DNA from: Lachnospiraceae bacterium
GTDB lineage: Bacteria > Bacillota > Clostridia > Lachnospirales > Lachnospiraceae
Length of the DNA stretch: 64,000 nt
Assembly: GCA_910574865.1 (NCBI GenBank)
Contig: CAJTDN010000005.1
Location: 62,001 to 126,000, forward strand
Direction of reading: 5' to 3'
The notes under the pieces: model-generated
What the model saw: only the letters and a program-made list of their open reading frames with translations
Told to the model about the DNA's origin: nothing
Databases searched by the model: none
Part shown: positions 16,844 through 26,364 of the stretch, piece after piece
How positions within the stretch are numbered: the stretch's first letter is position 1
Layout: each line of letters opens with the position of its first letter
Program-made: the position numbers and the translations under genes

Positions 16844-17584
16844 TCAATTTGCGTCCAACTGATACCCGTTCGGCGCAATCGCAAACTCCTTTTCGCTCAA
16901 AAAATCGGCGTTCTTTTTTTCAAAATCATTCAGCACTCTCCCGCTATAATTTTGGTCAAAATCCTCCGGGCTATATTTCCCCACGTACCACGAAGTCGAA
17001 TCAAAATAATCTTGCAATTCCTGGGACTTGAACCTTCTGCCATGCCTTGCATAAATTTCATTTTTGGCATAATTGATTTCCTGTAAGGTCAGACCCTTCA
17101 CGTCCGCGTCCGTAAGATACCTCGACGCGCTGTCCTCGATGATATATTCACTTTTTTTCTCGTCAATATCATCCTCTTTCATGCCCCTATTCGCGGAATT
17201 CCCATACGTCACGCCGGCACCGTATTCCAGATAATCCTTCGCGTCCATCGCCCCGACTATTTCCATCGCATCTTTTCCTTCCTCTGCTTTAGAAACACCG
17301 CCGTCATTTCGCGCCCCATCCACTATGGAAACAGTACTCTCACTTCGCGGCTGCTCATAGCGCGCTATCGCTTCACGGCGCGCCCGCTCCTCCTCCACTT
17401 CCTCGTTGTGTTTATCAAAAAGAAGTTTTCCGAACATCCACGCTCCCAAAACTAACGTAAAAGTAAGCCCCATTATGATAATTCTCAAATGGTCACCTTG
17501 TCCTTTCGGCGGGAGCTTGCAACCGCACTCCGAACAAAATACCGAATCATCCGTTATTTTCGTTTTACATCTTGGACAACGCAT
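16844..17584 (-). CDS. Zinc-ribbon, single-pass membrane protein with YARHG domain
   Basis: A 246-aa protein: zinc ribbon (MRCPRCKTKITDDSVFCSEC), one membrane helix (~33-55), an acidic linker, and a C-terminal YARHG domain (~165-240) with INYAKNEIYARHGRRF and a Trp-Tyr pair. The YARHG domain is an extracellular module of unknown function found in Firmicutes, often with zinc ribbons or PBPs. It is the first gene of the envelope block that continues with the amidase fusion. The ATG at 17584 is supported by GAGGGGGA just upstream. Confidence 0.85.
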   Translation of the reverse strand: MRCPRCKTKITDDSVFCSECGCKLPPKGQGDHLRIIIMGLTFTLVLGAWMFGKLLFDKHNEEVEEERARREAIARYEQPRSESTVSIVDGARNDGGVSKAEEGKDAMEIVGAMDAKDYLEYGAGVTYGNSANRGMKEDDIDEKKSEYIIEDSASRYLTDADVKGLTLQEINYAKNEIYARHGRRFKSQELQDYFDSTSWYVGKYSPEDFDQNYSGRVLNDFEKKNADFLSEKEFAIAPNGYQLDAN

Positions 17585-17619
17585 CTTGAGTCCCCCTCTG
17601 AATTATTTTTGTAGCAGCA

Positions 17620-19344
17620 TCACCGTGCAAACCTTCTCTTCTTCGTCCATGCCAACAGAACACAACCGCCACCTGCCATCATCATGACAAGCAACCATGA
17701 TGTCATTAACGTATTATCACCAGTTTTCGGTGCCCCACCTTGTGTTGAAGCGCTTTGTGACACCTTCGGAGTAGCACTTGTATTTCCTATATTTCCCGTA
17801 TTACCCGCATTTCCAATCACATTTGTTCCATTACCATTTTCTGTCATATTCGAATCCTGCGCATTTGTATTCCTATCCAACACCGTCAATGTCGTATCAA
17901 TCGAACCATAGGTATAATTCAACGTCACCACATGGTCACCGACGGAAAGCTTGTCCAAGTAGGATGATAAAAATGTCAGCACCGTGGATCCTTCCGACGC
18001 GATATAGCAGGAGATATCTACAAGTTGTCCATCCATAAACACACTGACAAAATCCTTTAGTTCACCGGTACATTTGATTGTCGCGTCACCGCCACTACCA
18101 ATGAAATATTCTCTATCCGTCACTTCCATGACAATTGCAAGTTCTGTATTACTTACATTTTCCACATTCCCCATATTTTCATTATCATTTACAGTTTCAT
18201 TTTTCTCATTTACCGTCAACATCGAATCTATCGAACCGTATGTATAGTTTAAAGTAACCGTATGATTCCCAACAGATAGTGTGTCCAAATAAGCCGACAA
18301 CAGTGTCAAAACAGTAGGCTCTACCATTGCCGTATAACAAGACGAATCTAATAGCTGCCCATCCACCGCGACACTAACGAAATCATCTAATTCACCAGTA
18401 CACTTGATTACCGCATTACTGCCACTTCCAATCAGATATTCCTTGTCAGTTGACTCGAGGACGATAGCCAGTTCGGCTGCACGATCCCATGGTATCCACG
18501 TCAACGTCCCGCTTGTGCCACAATCGGCTCTTACATCTTCCGTCCATGTAGATTTTTCAATCGGATAATATACCTTTGCTGTCACCTGAAAAAATGAGGG
18601 AAAAATCATTTCACTGTCCGTCAGGTCGGCTCTGTCTTCTTCGTCTATTGCGTTAAAAGCAGGCGCGTCGCCCTTAAAGTAAATGGTGGAAAGCTGCGTA
18701 CACTGAGCGAATGCGCCGCTGTTTATCGCAGTAACGGACGCTGAAATTTTCACTTCCTGCAGTCTGGTGCAAAACCAAAAAGCATTACTTCTGATACAAG
18801 TCACGGTATTAGGAATCGTAACATTCGTCAGATATCTGCAATAACAAAACGCGCCTTGTTTTATAAGTTCCACACCTTTCGGAATCTCAATTTCTTTTAA
18901 TCCAGGACACTCGGCAAATGCATTAATACCGATACTTTTTACGCTATTCGGAATATGGATTTCTGTCAATTCGCCACATTTTTCAAACGTACCATTTCCT
19001 ATTGATGTTACACCTTCTTTAATAATCACTTTCTTAATAGCATCTTTTTTGGCAAAAGGAGAATCTGTATCTGAACGAAAATACATATAATCATCCATCG
19101 CTCCCAATCCACTAATCGTCAGTGTTCCATCTTCCGTCAGTTCATAGGTCAAATTTTCTCCGCAGCTTCCTGATTCAACCACATCTCCCACTGCTTGCGT
19201 CTCAATCATATCTGCTTCTTCACTCATATATGTTTCTGCTTCTGCCGTACTTGTTTCCTCATCTGCCATCACGGAAACAGACTGGGTTTCCATTATCAAC
19301 ACCACCGCCAGCATCATCGTCAATATTCTTTTTACTCGTTTCAT
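17620..19344 (-). CDS. BspA-type leucine-rich-repeat wall protein 2
   Basis: A 574-aa protein from the ATG at 19344, which has GAGGTG upstream; the longer open frame overlaps the previous gene and is rejected. Signal peptide (MKRVKRILTMMLAVVLIMET), then a CGENLTYELTEDGTLTISG strand motif and BspA LRRs (VTSIGNGTFEKC, LTNVTIPNTVTCIRSNAF). Two copies of the Ig/X2-like module follow (YLIGSGSNAVIKCTGELDD and YFIGSGGDATIKCTGELKD). It ends GAPKTGDNT, hydrophobic helix, KKRR: a PKTG-type sortase signal. It has one more X2-like module than its paralogues. Confidence 0.9.
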   Translation of the reverse strand: MKRVKRILTMMLAVVLIMETQSVSVMADEETSTAEAETYMSEEADMIETQAVGDVVESGSCGENLTYELTEDGTLTISGLGAMDDYMYFRSDTDSPFAKKDAIKKVIIKEGVTSIGNGTFEKCGELTEIHIPNSVKSIGINAFAECPGLKEIEIPKGVELIKQGAFCYCRYLTNVTIPNTVTCIRSNAFWFCTRLQEVKISASVTAINSGAFAQCTQLSTIYFKGDAPAFNAIDEEDRADLTDSEMIFPSFFQVTAKVYYPIEKSTWTEDVRADCGTSGTLTWIPWDRAAELAIVLESTDKEYLIGSGSNAVIKCTGELDDFVSVAVDGQLLDSSCYTAMVEPTVLTLLSAYLDTLSVGNHTVTLNYTYGSIDSMLTVNEKNETVNDNENMGNVENVSNTELAIVMEVTDREYFIGSGGDATIKCTGELKDFVSVFMDGQLVDISCYIASEGSTVLTFLSSYLDKLSVGDHVVTLNYTYGSIDTTLTVLDRNTNAQDSNMTENGNGTNVIGNAGNTGNIGNTSATPKVSQSASTQGGAPKTGDNTLMTSWLLVMMMAGGGCVLLAWTKKRRFAR

Positions 19345-19355
19345 CTTTTTGCACC

Positions 19356-21212
19356 TCACTTTCTGGCTCTCATCATTCTCATCAATACAAGACAACCACA
19401 ACTTGCAATTATCATAAGTTGCATCCACAATATTAGCGATACATTATCTCCCGTTTTAGGTACGCCGCCTTGCGTCGAACCATTCTTCCCAGTATTGGAA
19501 CCACCATTTGCATTTCCCACATTGCCCGATGTATTTGTTCCATTTGCAGGCGTGTTTAAATTCGTTCCATTCTCAAGCACTGTCAACGACGTATCCACGG
19601 AACCATAGGTATAATTCAATGTAACCACATGGTCGCCGACGGAAAGCGTGTCCAAATAGGACGATAAAAACGTAAGTACCGTGGAACCTTCCGCCACCGT
19701 ATAATTTGATGAATCCACAATCACGCCATCCACTGCGACACTGATGAATTTCCCCAATTCCTCGGTACACTTAATTGTCGCGCCATTGGAACTCCCTTTC
19801 ACATAAACACTATCCGTGGCTTCTTCCACAATATAAAGATTCCACGCACTCCATGTAAGCGTACCTCCATAATTTTGCATTTTGTCAGCAGTCCAGGTTG
19901 GATTATTTTCGGGATGATATGCATTGGCCGTAACCATCAAAAAAGTATTTGACTCCTCACCTTCAAACTCAGGTGCATCCCCATCAAAACGTACACTTTT
20001 TAACGAAGAACAGCCCCAAAATGCACCGTATCCAATTTTTGACACACTACCAGGTATTACGATTTCTTTCAAACTACTGCAAGTATCAAAAGCCGATGCT
20101 CCAATGGATGTCACACTTTGTGGTATTTCAATTTGTTCTAGAGCCTCGCAATGACTGAATGCCCCACTTTCTATTTGCATAACTCCGTTCTCTAATATTA
20201 CTCTTTTTAAATTGTAACAATAGCCAAACGCCGCTACATCTATGCATTCCACACTGCCAGGAATTACAATTTCCATTAAACCACTATTGTAAAACGCGCC
20301 CTCCCCAATGTTTGTTACATGAGTCGGAATCTTAACCTCTGTCAGCGCCGTGCAACAATCAAATGCACCGTCACCTATCATTCTTAAACTATTTGGCAGT
20401 TTAATTTTTTTCAACTCCTGACATTCATAAAATGTCCAATTCCCTATTTCTGTTACACCTTCTGGAATTTCTATCTCTTCCAAAGACATACACATATAAA
20501 ACATATTATCTTTTATGTCTTTAATATTGTTCGAAAACTTTACGCGTGTCAAACTTTCACAAATAGAAAACATGCCTGACCCCATTTCGTTTACACTATC
20601 TGGAATCTCTATTTCTTGTAAACTATCACATCGAGCAAACGCTCTTTCACCAATTTTCGTCACACTATTCGGAATTTCAAAACTTTCCGTAGTATGATAC
20701 CATTCGAACGCGTAATCCCCTATACTGGTCACCCCATCTTCAATGACTACTTTTCGAACTACAAAGGGATTGGGAAAATCCACGGCAATACCATTCTCAT
20801 CCCTTGTATAATCCCGCATCGGCCCGTTTCCGGAAATCGTCAATACTCCATCATCCGACAATGTCCATGTCAAATTGTCACCGCACGTTCCCGATTTCGG
20901 CACGTCTCCTTCCGCATATGTTTCTACTTCTTCCGATGTCGCATACGTTTCCATGCCATCAGCCACAGAATCCTCATTTTCCCCATCTACAATCTCTGTT
21001 CCTATCGTTTCATCTTCCGAAATCGCTTCTCCCTCGTCAATAAGCGTACTCTCCACTTTTCCAGTTCTTTTTTCATTTTCTTTATTTTCAACACTTACAC
21101 TTGACTCTTCCACAACATTTTCTTCTCCATCTGCAAACACTGTAAATGATTGTGTCCCAATCACCATAATCATTGCCAGTATAAACATCAAACTTCTTTT
21201 TAATTTCTTCAT
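19356..21212 (-). CDS. BspA-type leucine-rich-repeat wall protein 3
   Basis: A 618-aa wall protein: signal peptide, acidic stalk (~30-105), CGDNLTWTLSDDGVLTISG motif, ten or more BspA LRRs (VTSIGASAFDTCSSLKEIVI), one X2-like module (YVKGSSNGATIKCTEELGKF; SYLDTLSVGDHVVTLNY), Asn/Gly/Thr-rich linker and GVPKTGDNV sorting signal. N- and C-terminal parts are near-identical to protein 4 (21323) while the LRR block differs, so the two are recent duplicates with a variable middle. The ATG at 21212 has AGGAGAGG upstream. Confidence 0.9.
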   Translation of the reverse strand: MKKLKRSLMFILAMIMVIGTQSFTVFADGEENVVEESSVSVENKENEKRTGKVESTLIDEGEAISEDETIGTEIVDGENEDSVADGMETYATSEEVETYAEGDVPKSGTCGDNLTWTLSDDGVLTISGNGPMRDYTRDENGIAVDFPNPFVVRKVVIEDGVTSIGDYAFEWYHTTESFEIPNSVTKIGERAFARCDSLQEIEIPDSVNEMGSGMFSICESLTRVKFSNNIKDIKDNMFYMCMSLEEIEIPEGVTEIGNWTFYECQELKKIKLPNSLRMIGDGAFDCCTALTEVKIPTHVTNIGEGAFYNSGLMEIVIPGSVECIDVAAFGYCYNLKRVILENGVMQIESGAFSHCEALEQIEIPQSVTSIGASAFDTCSSLKEIVIPGSVSKIGYGAFWGCSSLKSVRFDGDAPEFEGEESNTFLMVTANAYHPENNPTWTADKMQNYGGTLTWSAWNLYIVEEATDSVYVKGSSNGATIKCTEELGKFISVAVDGVIVDSSNYTVAEGSTVLTFLSSYLDTLSVGDHVVTLNYTYGSVDTSLTVLENGTNLNTPANGTNTSGNVGNANGGSNTGKNGSTQGGVPKTGDNVSLILWMQLMIIASCGCLVLMRMMRARK

Positions 21213-21322
21213 CTTCTCAATCCTCTCCTACTCATCACATTCACACATATCATATTTACATGCTTTAATATTTTTGATTTATTTACACATAACGCTTTTA
21301 TTCACTCTTACACTTCAAATTT

Positions 21323-22924
21323 TTAATTTACTTTTCTCTTCATGTAAGGCAATACAACGCAACCACTTCCTGCTGCCAACACAGCAAACAGCCATAGCAT
21401 CATACTTGTATTATCTCCCGTTTTAGGTACGCCGCCCTGCGCCGAACCATTCTTCCCAGTATCAGAACCACCATTCACATTTCCCGTATTACCCGATGTA
21501 TTTGTTCCATTTGCAGGCGTGTTTAAATTCGTTCCATCCTCAACCTCAAGCACTGTCAACGACGTATCCACGGAGCCATATGTATAATTCAACGTCACCA
21601 CATGGTCACCAACGAAAAGTGTGTCCAAATAAGATGACAAAAACGTAAGTACCGTGGAACCTTCCACCACCGTATAATTAGACGAATCCACAATCACGCC
21701 ATCCACTGCGACACTGATGAATTTTCCCAATTCCTCGGTGCACTTAATCGTCGCACCGTTCGAACTTCCTTTCACATAAACACTGTCCGTGGCTTCTTCC
21801 ACGATGAAAAGATTCCATGGATGCCATGTAAGATTACCACCGTAATTTTGCATTTTATCGGCTGTCCACGTCGAATTGTTTTCGGGATAATACACATCAG
21901 CCGTCACTCCCCAAAACGCTCCCAACTCATCCTCTCCTCCAACGGCAAACTCCGGGGCATCCCCTTCGAAGCGTATACTATCTAACGGACACTCCTGAAA
22001 CGCCTCATAGCCAATCTTACTTACTCCTCTGGAAATCGTGACTTCTTTTAAATTACACCATTTAAATGCATAATTTCCAATGCTCTTCAATCCTTCTGGT
22101 AATACAACCTTTTCCAAACCACTCTGGACAAATGCCCCATCTTCTATTTCTACCACGCTACTCGGAATCTCAATTTCCACCAGCTGACATAAAAAGAATG
22201 TACCATTTTTGATAGTAGTAATATTATTAGAAAGTTTTACTCTCTCCAAACTATCACAAAAATCAAATGCTATTTCCCCTATATAACTAACACTGTCTGG
22301 AATCTCAATTTCCACTAAGGCATGACACCCCCAGAACGCCCCTTCCCCAATTCTTGTCACACTATCAGGTATTGTAACTCCTTGATTCCATTCAGGATCC
22401 ATATTGATAATATTCGCCAATGCGTAATCTCCAATACTCGTCACCCCATCTTCAATAATCACCGAACGAACCCATTGCGGTGCCGGAAAATCCACGTCAA
22501 TACCATTCTTCTCCCTTGTATAATTCCGCATCGTCCCACTTCCCGAAATCGTCAATACCCCGTCATCCGATAACGTCCATGTCAAATTGTCACCGCACGT
22601 TCCTGATTTCGGTACATCTTCTTCCACATATGTTCCTGCTTCATCCAACTCCATATATGCTTCCACACCATTATCCACGAAATCGGCATTTTCCCCGTCT
22701 ACAATTTCTGTTCCTATCACTTCATCTTCTGAAACCGCTTCTCCCTTGTCTGCAAACGCACCCTCCACTTTTTCAATTCTTTCTTCAATTTCTTTATTTT
22801 CAACATTTAAGCTTGATTCTTCCACAACGTTTTCTTCTCCATCTGCAAACACCGTAAGCGACTGTATTCCAACTACCATAACTATCGCCAACATCACTGC
22901 TAAGATTCTTTTTGTTTTCCTCAT
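21323..22924 (-). CDS. BspA-type leucine-rich-repeat wall protein 4
   Basis: A protein of ~533 aa with the same order as protein 3 but a shorter LRR block: signal peptide (RILAVMLAIVMVVGIQSLTV), acidic stalk, CGDNLTWTLSDDGVLTISG, LRRs (VTRIGEGAFWGCHALVEIEI), one X2-like module and GVPKTGDNT sorting signal. The second in-frame ATG (22924) has better spacing from GAGG than the first (22930). No sortase gene lies in the window, so anchoring must use one elsewhere. Confidence 0.9.
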   Translation of the reverse strand: MRKTKRILAVMLAIVMVVGIQSLTVFADGEENVVEESSLNVENKEIEERIEKVEGAFADKGEAVSEDEVIGTEIVDGENADFVDNGVEAYMELDEAGTYVEEDVPKSGTCGDNLTWTLSDDGVLTISGSGTMRNYTREKNGIDVDFPAPQWVRSVIIEDGVTSIGDYALANIINMDPEWNQGVTIPDSVTRIGEGAFWGCHALVEIEIPDSVSYIGEIAFDFCDSLERVKLSNNITTIKNGTFFLCQLVEIEIPSSVVEIEDGAFVQSGLEKVVLPEGLKSIGNYAFKWCNLKEVTISRGVSKIGYEAFQECPLDSIRFEGDAPEFAVGGEDELGAFWGVTADVYYPENNSTWTADKMQNYGGNLTWHPWNLFIVEEATDSVYVKGSSNGATIKCTEELGKFISVAVDGVIVDSSNYTVVEGSTVLTFLSSYLDTLFVGDHVVTLNYTYGSVDTSLTVLEVEDGTNLNTPANGTNTSGNTGNVNGGSDTGKNGSAQGGVPKTGDNTSMMLWLFAVLAAGSGCVVLPYMKRKVN

Positions 22925-23009
22925 TTTCATTTCCTCTTTTCTTTGATAATCTTTGTCCCTAACAACAATCCATTTCCCTATCTCTTTCTTGCACTTTCGT
23001 CAACATCCT

Positions 23010-24821
23010 TTACCCCATCTCAAACACGAACCCTTCATCCGACAGTTTTATCACCGCCTGGTTTTCCAGTGGCACGTCCACATTACTTTCTATCATCATC
23101 CCATTGACATAAGTATGGTTTTTCGACCCCGCGTCCACGATATAAAATGTATCTCCTTTTTTAACGATAACCGCATGGCAGCGGCCGATGGTCGGATTCC
23201 CCTCTATACAATAGTCCACCACTTCGCGTTTCCTGCCGATGCGGAACACGTCCTTTTGCAGGAAAATAATTTCCTGATTTCGTTCGCGCACCAGCCTAGG
23301 CTCGTTATCAAGCAACGTGGTTACTTCATCCCCATCCATTGCAATAGATGTCTCATCTGGATTGTACGGCACATTACCGCCATACGGATAACCGCTTCCA
23401 GCATTTCCCGTTCCTTCTATATTTGGCTTTTTTCCACCAAAAATATTTCCAAAAATCCCTACCGATTTTTTCCCTCCTTGTTCCTTCTTGGATAATTTTT
23501 TCTTGTCGTCCGTTTTCTTATTTTTTTCTTCCTTATCAGACTTACTGCCAAACAATGACCATTTCTTCTTTTCCTTTTCCATCGCGGGTTCTGCTGCCGC
23601 CGCGCCGGGTATTTCGAAACCAACGGATTGGGACTGACTGCCTTGTGCGCCCGTACCCGGCGTTCCCGACATGCCGCGCATTCCCAGCGAACCTTGCGCT
23701 CGTGACATTGGCTGCACCGGGGATATTCCTCCTACCGGCGATATGCCATACGCTCCTATCCCCCCGTTCTTCCCCGGCATGCTGCCTACACCTCGTGCTT
23801 GTGAAGCGCCGCCTATTCCTGACATGCCACTTACACCTTGCGCTTGCCCTTCGGCACTCACTCCCTGCATGCCATTTGTTCCCGACGTGCCACTTACATT
23901 TCTCACTCCTGCCATATCATTCATCCCCGGGGTTCCTGACATCCCTATCATTCCCGAAGTTCCATTTTTCCCTGACATTCCTTGCATTCCTGCCAGCGTC
24001 GGCGTTCCATTCCTTCCAACCGTCCCTTGCATTCCTGCCATCGTCGACGTTCCATTTTTTCCAACCACTCCTTGCATTCCTGCCATCGTCGACGTTCCAT
24101 TTTTTCCAACCGCCCCTTGCATTCCTGCCATCGCTGGTGCGCTATTTCTTCCAGCCACGGCTTGTGTTCCTCTCGCTCCCGGCACGGCATTGTTCCCCAC
24201 CGCGCCAGACATGACGCCCGCTCCCGCTGCCACTCTCGCTCCCGTCCCGCCTTGCATCCCTTGCGTTTCCTTTTCCAGTTCCATCAGCAAGTTACGGAAA
24301 TTCACCAGCGAAAATGTTTCCGCGCGGTTTAAATGGTTGATAATCCGTGCCACATAATCGCAGTTTTCGTTCGAGTCAAAAATCGCGTTGGAACCGAACA
24401 TGATGTTTTTAAAAAACGCGCTGACGTCCGTGCCTTTCATATCCATAAGCGGGAGACATATCATCACCGTTTCCCCCGTCTGCGAATCAACAAAAACATG
24501 CTCAGGTTCCTGCAAAATGGAAGACGGCTCTATCATATATTCTTCCGCTTCCAAAATCGTTTCCGTTACCGAACGGAAGATTTTCAAAATGCGTTCCCGG
24601 CTCAGTATTCCCGTCAAATATTGAGACAGGGATGTCTTGGAAGAAATGTTATAGCGCAGGCACTGCACCTCGTCCATCTGCCCGTAAATGACCGGCGCCA
24701 GCCCGCGAATCTTGTTATTTAGCAACATTCCCAAACTTAAGCTGTCCACTTCTTCCTCTTTTGAAATCTCGTACACCATGTACGTATTGGCTCCTTGTTT
24801 TTCACATTGAAACGCATTCAT
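23010..24821 (-). CDS. FHA-domain signalling protein with N-terminal DUF6382-like region
   Basis: About 603 aa from the ATG at 24821, preceded by AGGAGG; an upstream in-frame extension is rejected. Residues ~1-195 resemble the DUF6382-type domain that partners FHA in Firmicutes (CLRYNISSKTSLSQYLTG). A ~200-residue Gly/Met/Asn linker contains 15-aa tandem repeats (GMQG-VGKNGTSTMA). A Lys-rich stretch precedes a C-terminal FHA domain (~505-600) with RIGR, GRCHAVI and GSKNHTYVNG, the phosphothreonine-binding positions. It closes the Tad locus that also encodes a Ser/Thr kinase and PP2C phosphatase, so it is the likely phospho-reader. Confidence 0.88.
   Translation of the reverse strand: MNAFQCEKQGANTYMVYEISKEEEVDSLSLGMLLNNKIRGLAPVIYGQMDEVQCLRYNISSKTSLSQYLTGILSRERILKIFRSVTETILEAEEYMIEPSSILQEPEHVFVDSQTGETVMICLPLMDMKGTDVSAFFKNIMFGSNAIFDSNENCDYVARIINHLNRAETFSLVNFRNLLMELEKETQGMQGGTGARVAAGAGVMSGAVGNNAVPGARGTQAVAGRNSAPAMAGMQGAVGKNGTSTMAGMQGVVGKNGTSTMAGMQGTVGRNGTPTLAGMQGMSGKNGTSGMIGMSGTPGMNDMAGVRNVSGTSGTNGMQGVSAEGQAQGVSGMSGIGGASQARGVGSMPGKNGGIGAYGISPVGGISPVQPMSRAQGSLGMRGMSGTPGTGAQGSQSQSVGFEIPGAAAAEPAMEKEKKKWSLFGSKSDKEEKNKKTDDKKKLSKKEQGGKKSVGIFGNIFGGKKPNIEGTGNAGSGYPYGGNVPYNPDETSIAMDGDEVTTLLDNEPRLVRERNQEIIFLQKDVFRIGRKREVVDYCIEGNPTIGRCHAVIVKKGDTFYIVDAGSKNHTYVNGMMIESNVDVPLENQAVIKLSDEGFVFEMG
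23965..24175. repeat. 45-bp coding tandem repeats in the FHA protein gene
   Basis: About four head-to-tail units of 45 bp encode variants of GMQGVVGKNGTSTMA. The reading frame is maintained, and unit-to-unit changes are mostly conservative. Copy number is likely variable between strains. Confidence 0.75.
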
Positions 24822-24835
24822 CCTTCGACATCCTC

Positions 24836-26152
24836 CTATTTGTAATTGTTCCTCATCAATTTCAAAATCTTCCATTTCCCGTTCATTTTCACGAACACGC
24901 ACCCCCGCTCGTTAAAATCCTTTGCTCCCTCGAACGCGAACTCAATAACCGGCTTCCCGGCGGCGTCGATAAATCCCCACGAACCGTCTTTTTTCACGGC
25001 CGCGAACTGGTTGCAAAACGAACGCGCCTCCTCGTACCGCGGCTCTATCATCATCTTGCCATCCTTGTCTGCGAAGCCCCATTTTCCATTCACCTCAACC
25101 GCCGCGTATCCGTCCGCCTGCAAAAACAATTGTGCGTCGTCATATGTCTGTTCCCCAATCTGGTTTCCTTCCTTGTCAATCATAAGAACCTGGTTATTCT
25201 TTTCCACGAACACCCGGTCATTGCGGAACGCAATCCCTTTCTCGTCCAGAATCACATTATCATATCCCGCGTCCGTGAGCATTTTTCCATCCGCCCCGAT
25301 CAAATCCCATTTCCCGTCTCTTTCGACCGCCGCCACGTCGCCGTTCATGGCCGTCGCATAAGAAAATTCACCGTCAAACACTTTCTCAAATTTCTGGTTA
25401 TAATACGCATATTTCCCATTATCCCCAGCGGGCAGAACCTGGTTTATGGAAAGTCCCAAATCCATGCATTTTTCCAGATTTTGGATGGCTATTTTCTTAT
25501 TGCCCGACTCCGAAATGTAATAAAAATTTCCGTTTTCATCCTGCACCGGGGCCACCCCGTCCGTGGTGAACGCACCCGCCCACAAAAATTTCGCCTTGAT
25601 TTCCTCATCCCCGTATAAATCACAATAGCCCCACTTTTCTTCGTCCAGCACGGCGCAATATCCATTGCCAAACACGCCTACCTCGTCATAAGTGGAGTAT
25701 TCCATTTCAAAAACATATTCAATTTGCCCCATCAATTCCTCGAACGCGGCGTTTACCGCCTCGCGCCCCTCTGCCTGGTCGCGGAGCACGAAGCACTTGT
25801 CATAATGCTGCGCGCTAATATATTGTTGCAGCAGAAATTCATACGCGGCCGGTTCCTCCGGGTATTTTTCCACCACGCCCTCGCCCCACGAAATGGCCTC
25901 GCTCAGCCACCCGTTGTCCACGTACATCCGCCCGATTTCGATATTCACGTCCACCGTGTCCTTCATGTCCAACGCCTTGCGGTAATTCGCGGCCGCATCC
26001 TCGATAACCTCCAGTTCGGCCATCTCCCGCGCCGCCGTAAGATACCCCTCGTATTCCTTTTCCTGGTCATTCGCGTTGGCCACCGTGGAATAAATGCTAA
26101 ATACCATCAATGCCACCATGGCGATTGCCACCGCGTTCTTGTAATTTTTCAT
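24836..26152 (-). CDS. WG-repeat exported protein with TPR-like N-terminus
   Basis: A 438-aa protein: a hydrophobic N-terminal segment (AVAIAMVALMVFSIYSTVA, signal or anchor), TPR-like helices (~30-130; AAANYRKALDMKDTVDVNIE), then about six WG repeats (GSWGFIDAAGKPVIEF, KWGFADKDGKMMIEP). It lies 14 bp upstream of the FHA gene start and 208 bp downstream of the prepilin peptidase gene. The context suggests an accessory of the pilus machine. The ATG at 26152 follows AAAGGATAACGAC. Confidence 0.85.
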   Translation of the reverse strand: MKNYKNAVAIAMVALMVFSIYSTVANANDQEKEYEGYLTAAREMAELEVIEDAAANYRKALDMKDTVDVNIEIGRMYVDNGWLSEAISWGEGVVEKYPEEPAAYEFLLQQYISAQHYDKCFVLRDQAEGREAVNAAFEELMGQIEYVFEMEYSTYDEVGVFGNGYCAVLDEEKWGYCDLYGDEEIKAKFLWAGAFTTDGVAPVQDENGNFYYISESGNKKIAIQNLEKCMDLGLSINQVLPAGDNGKYAYYNQKFEKVFDGEFSYATAMNGDVAAVERDGKWDLIGADGKMLTDAGYDNVILDEKGIAFRNDRVFVEKNNQVLMIDKEGNQIGEQTYDDAQLFLQADGYAAVEVNGKWGFADKDGKMMIEPRYEEARSFCNQFAAVKKDGSWGFIDAAGKPVIEFAFEGAKDFNERGCVFVKMNGKWKILKLMRNNYK

Positions 26153-26178
26153 GTCGTTATCCTTTCAAGAAACATCCA

Positions 26179-26196
26179 TGTCGCCTGACGGCGACA
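26179..26196. repeat. Hairpin family F, copy 1
   Basis: TGTCGCC-TGAC-GGCGACA. A sister hairpin at 46834-46851 is TGTCACC-TGAC-GGTGACA: same loop, one G-C pair replaced by A-T. It lies just upstream of the WG gene's ribosome binding site. Confidence 0.5.
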
Positions 26197-26205
26197 CCAC
26201 CACAA

Positions 26206-26364
26206 GTAAAAGTCGATTGCTTCGTGCAAGGCACTCCCGCAATCGCCACCCGCATTCACAATTCGGGCTATCGCCCTACTTGTTCATACGGGTTAGCCCG
26301 TCCGATGTCGAAACGAATATGCAAGCCAACTTGCATTCGTTTCGCCGCCGTCCGGGACTTTTAC
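26206..26364. repeat. Multi-arm palindromic element D1
   Basis: An outer stem GTAAAAGTC (26206-26214) / GACTTTTAC (26356-26364) encloses four hairpins: GATTGC/GCAATC with inner GTGC-AAG-GCAC (26215-26244); GGGC/GCCC (26265-26276); ACGGG/CCCGT (26288-26301); and CGAAACGAAT plus GCAAG / CTTGC plus ATTCGTTTCG (26309-26344). The outer stem contains the stop codon of the prepilin peptidase gene. Architecture is like D2 at 60298 although the sequence differs. Confidence 0.65.

Noticed and set aside
23965-24175. Regular repeats resembling a short CRISPR array
   Set aside because: The 45-bp units are contiguous, without unique spacers, and encode in-frame peptide repeats.
23671-24357. Long Pro-rich open frame on the plus strand opposite the FHA protein gene
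   Set aside because: It mirrors the Gly-rich repeat linker in antisense, lacks a ribosome binding site and family-like sequence, and overlaps a well-supported gene.
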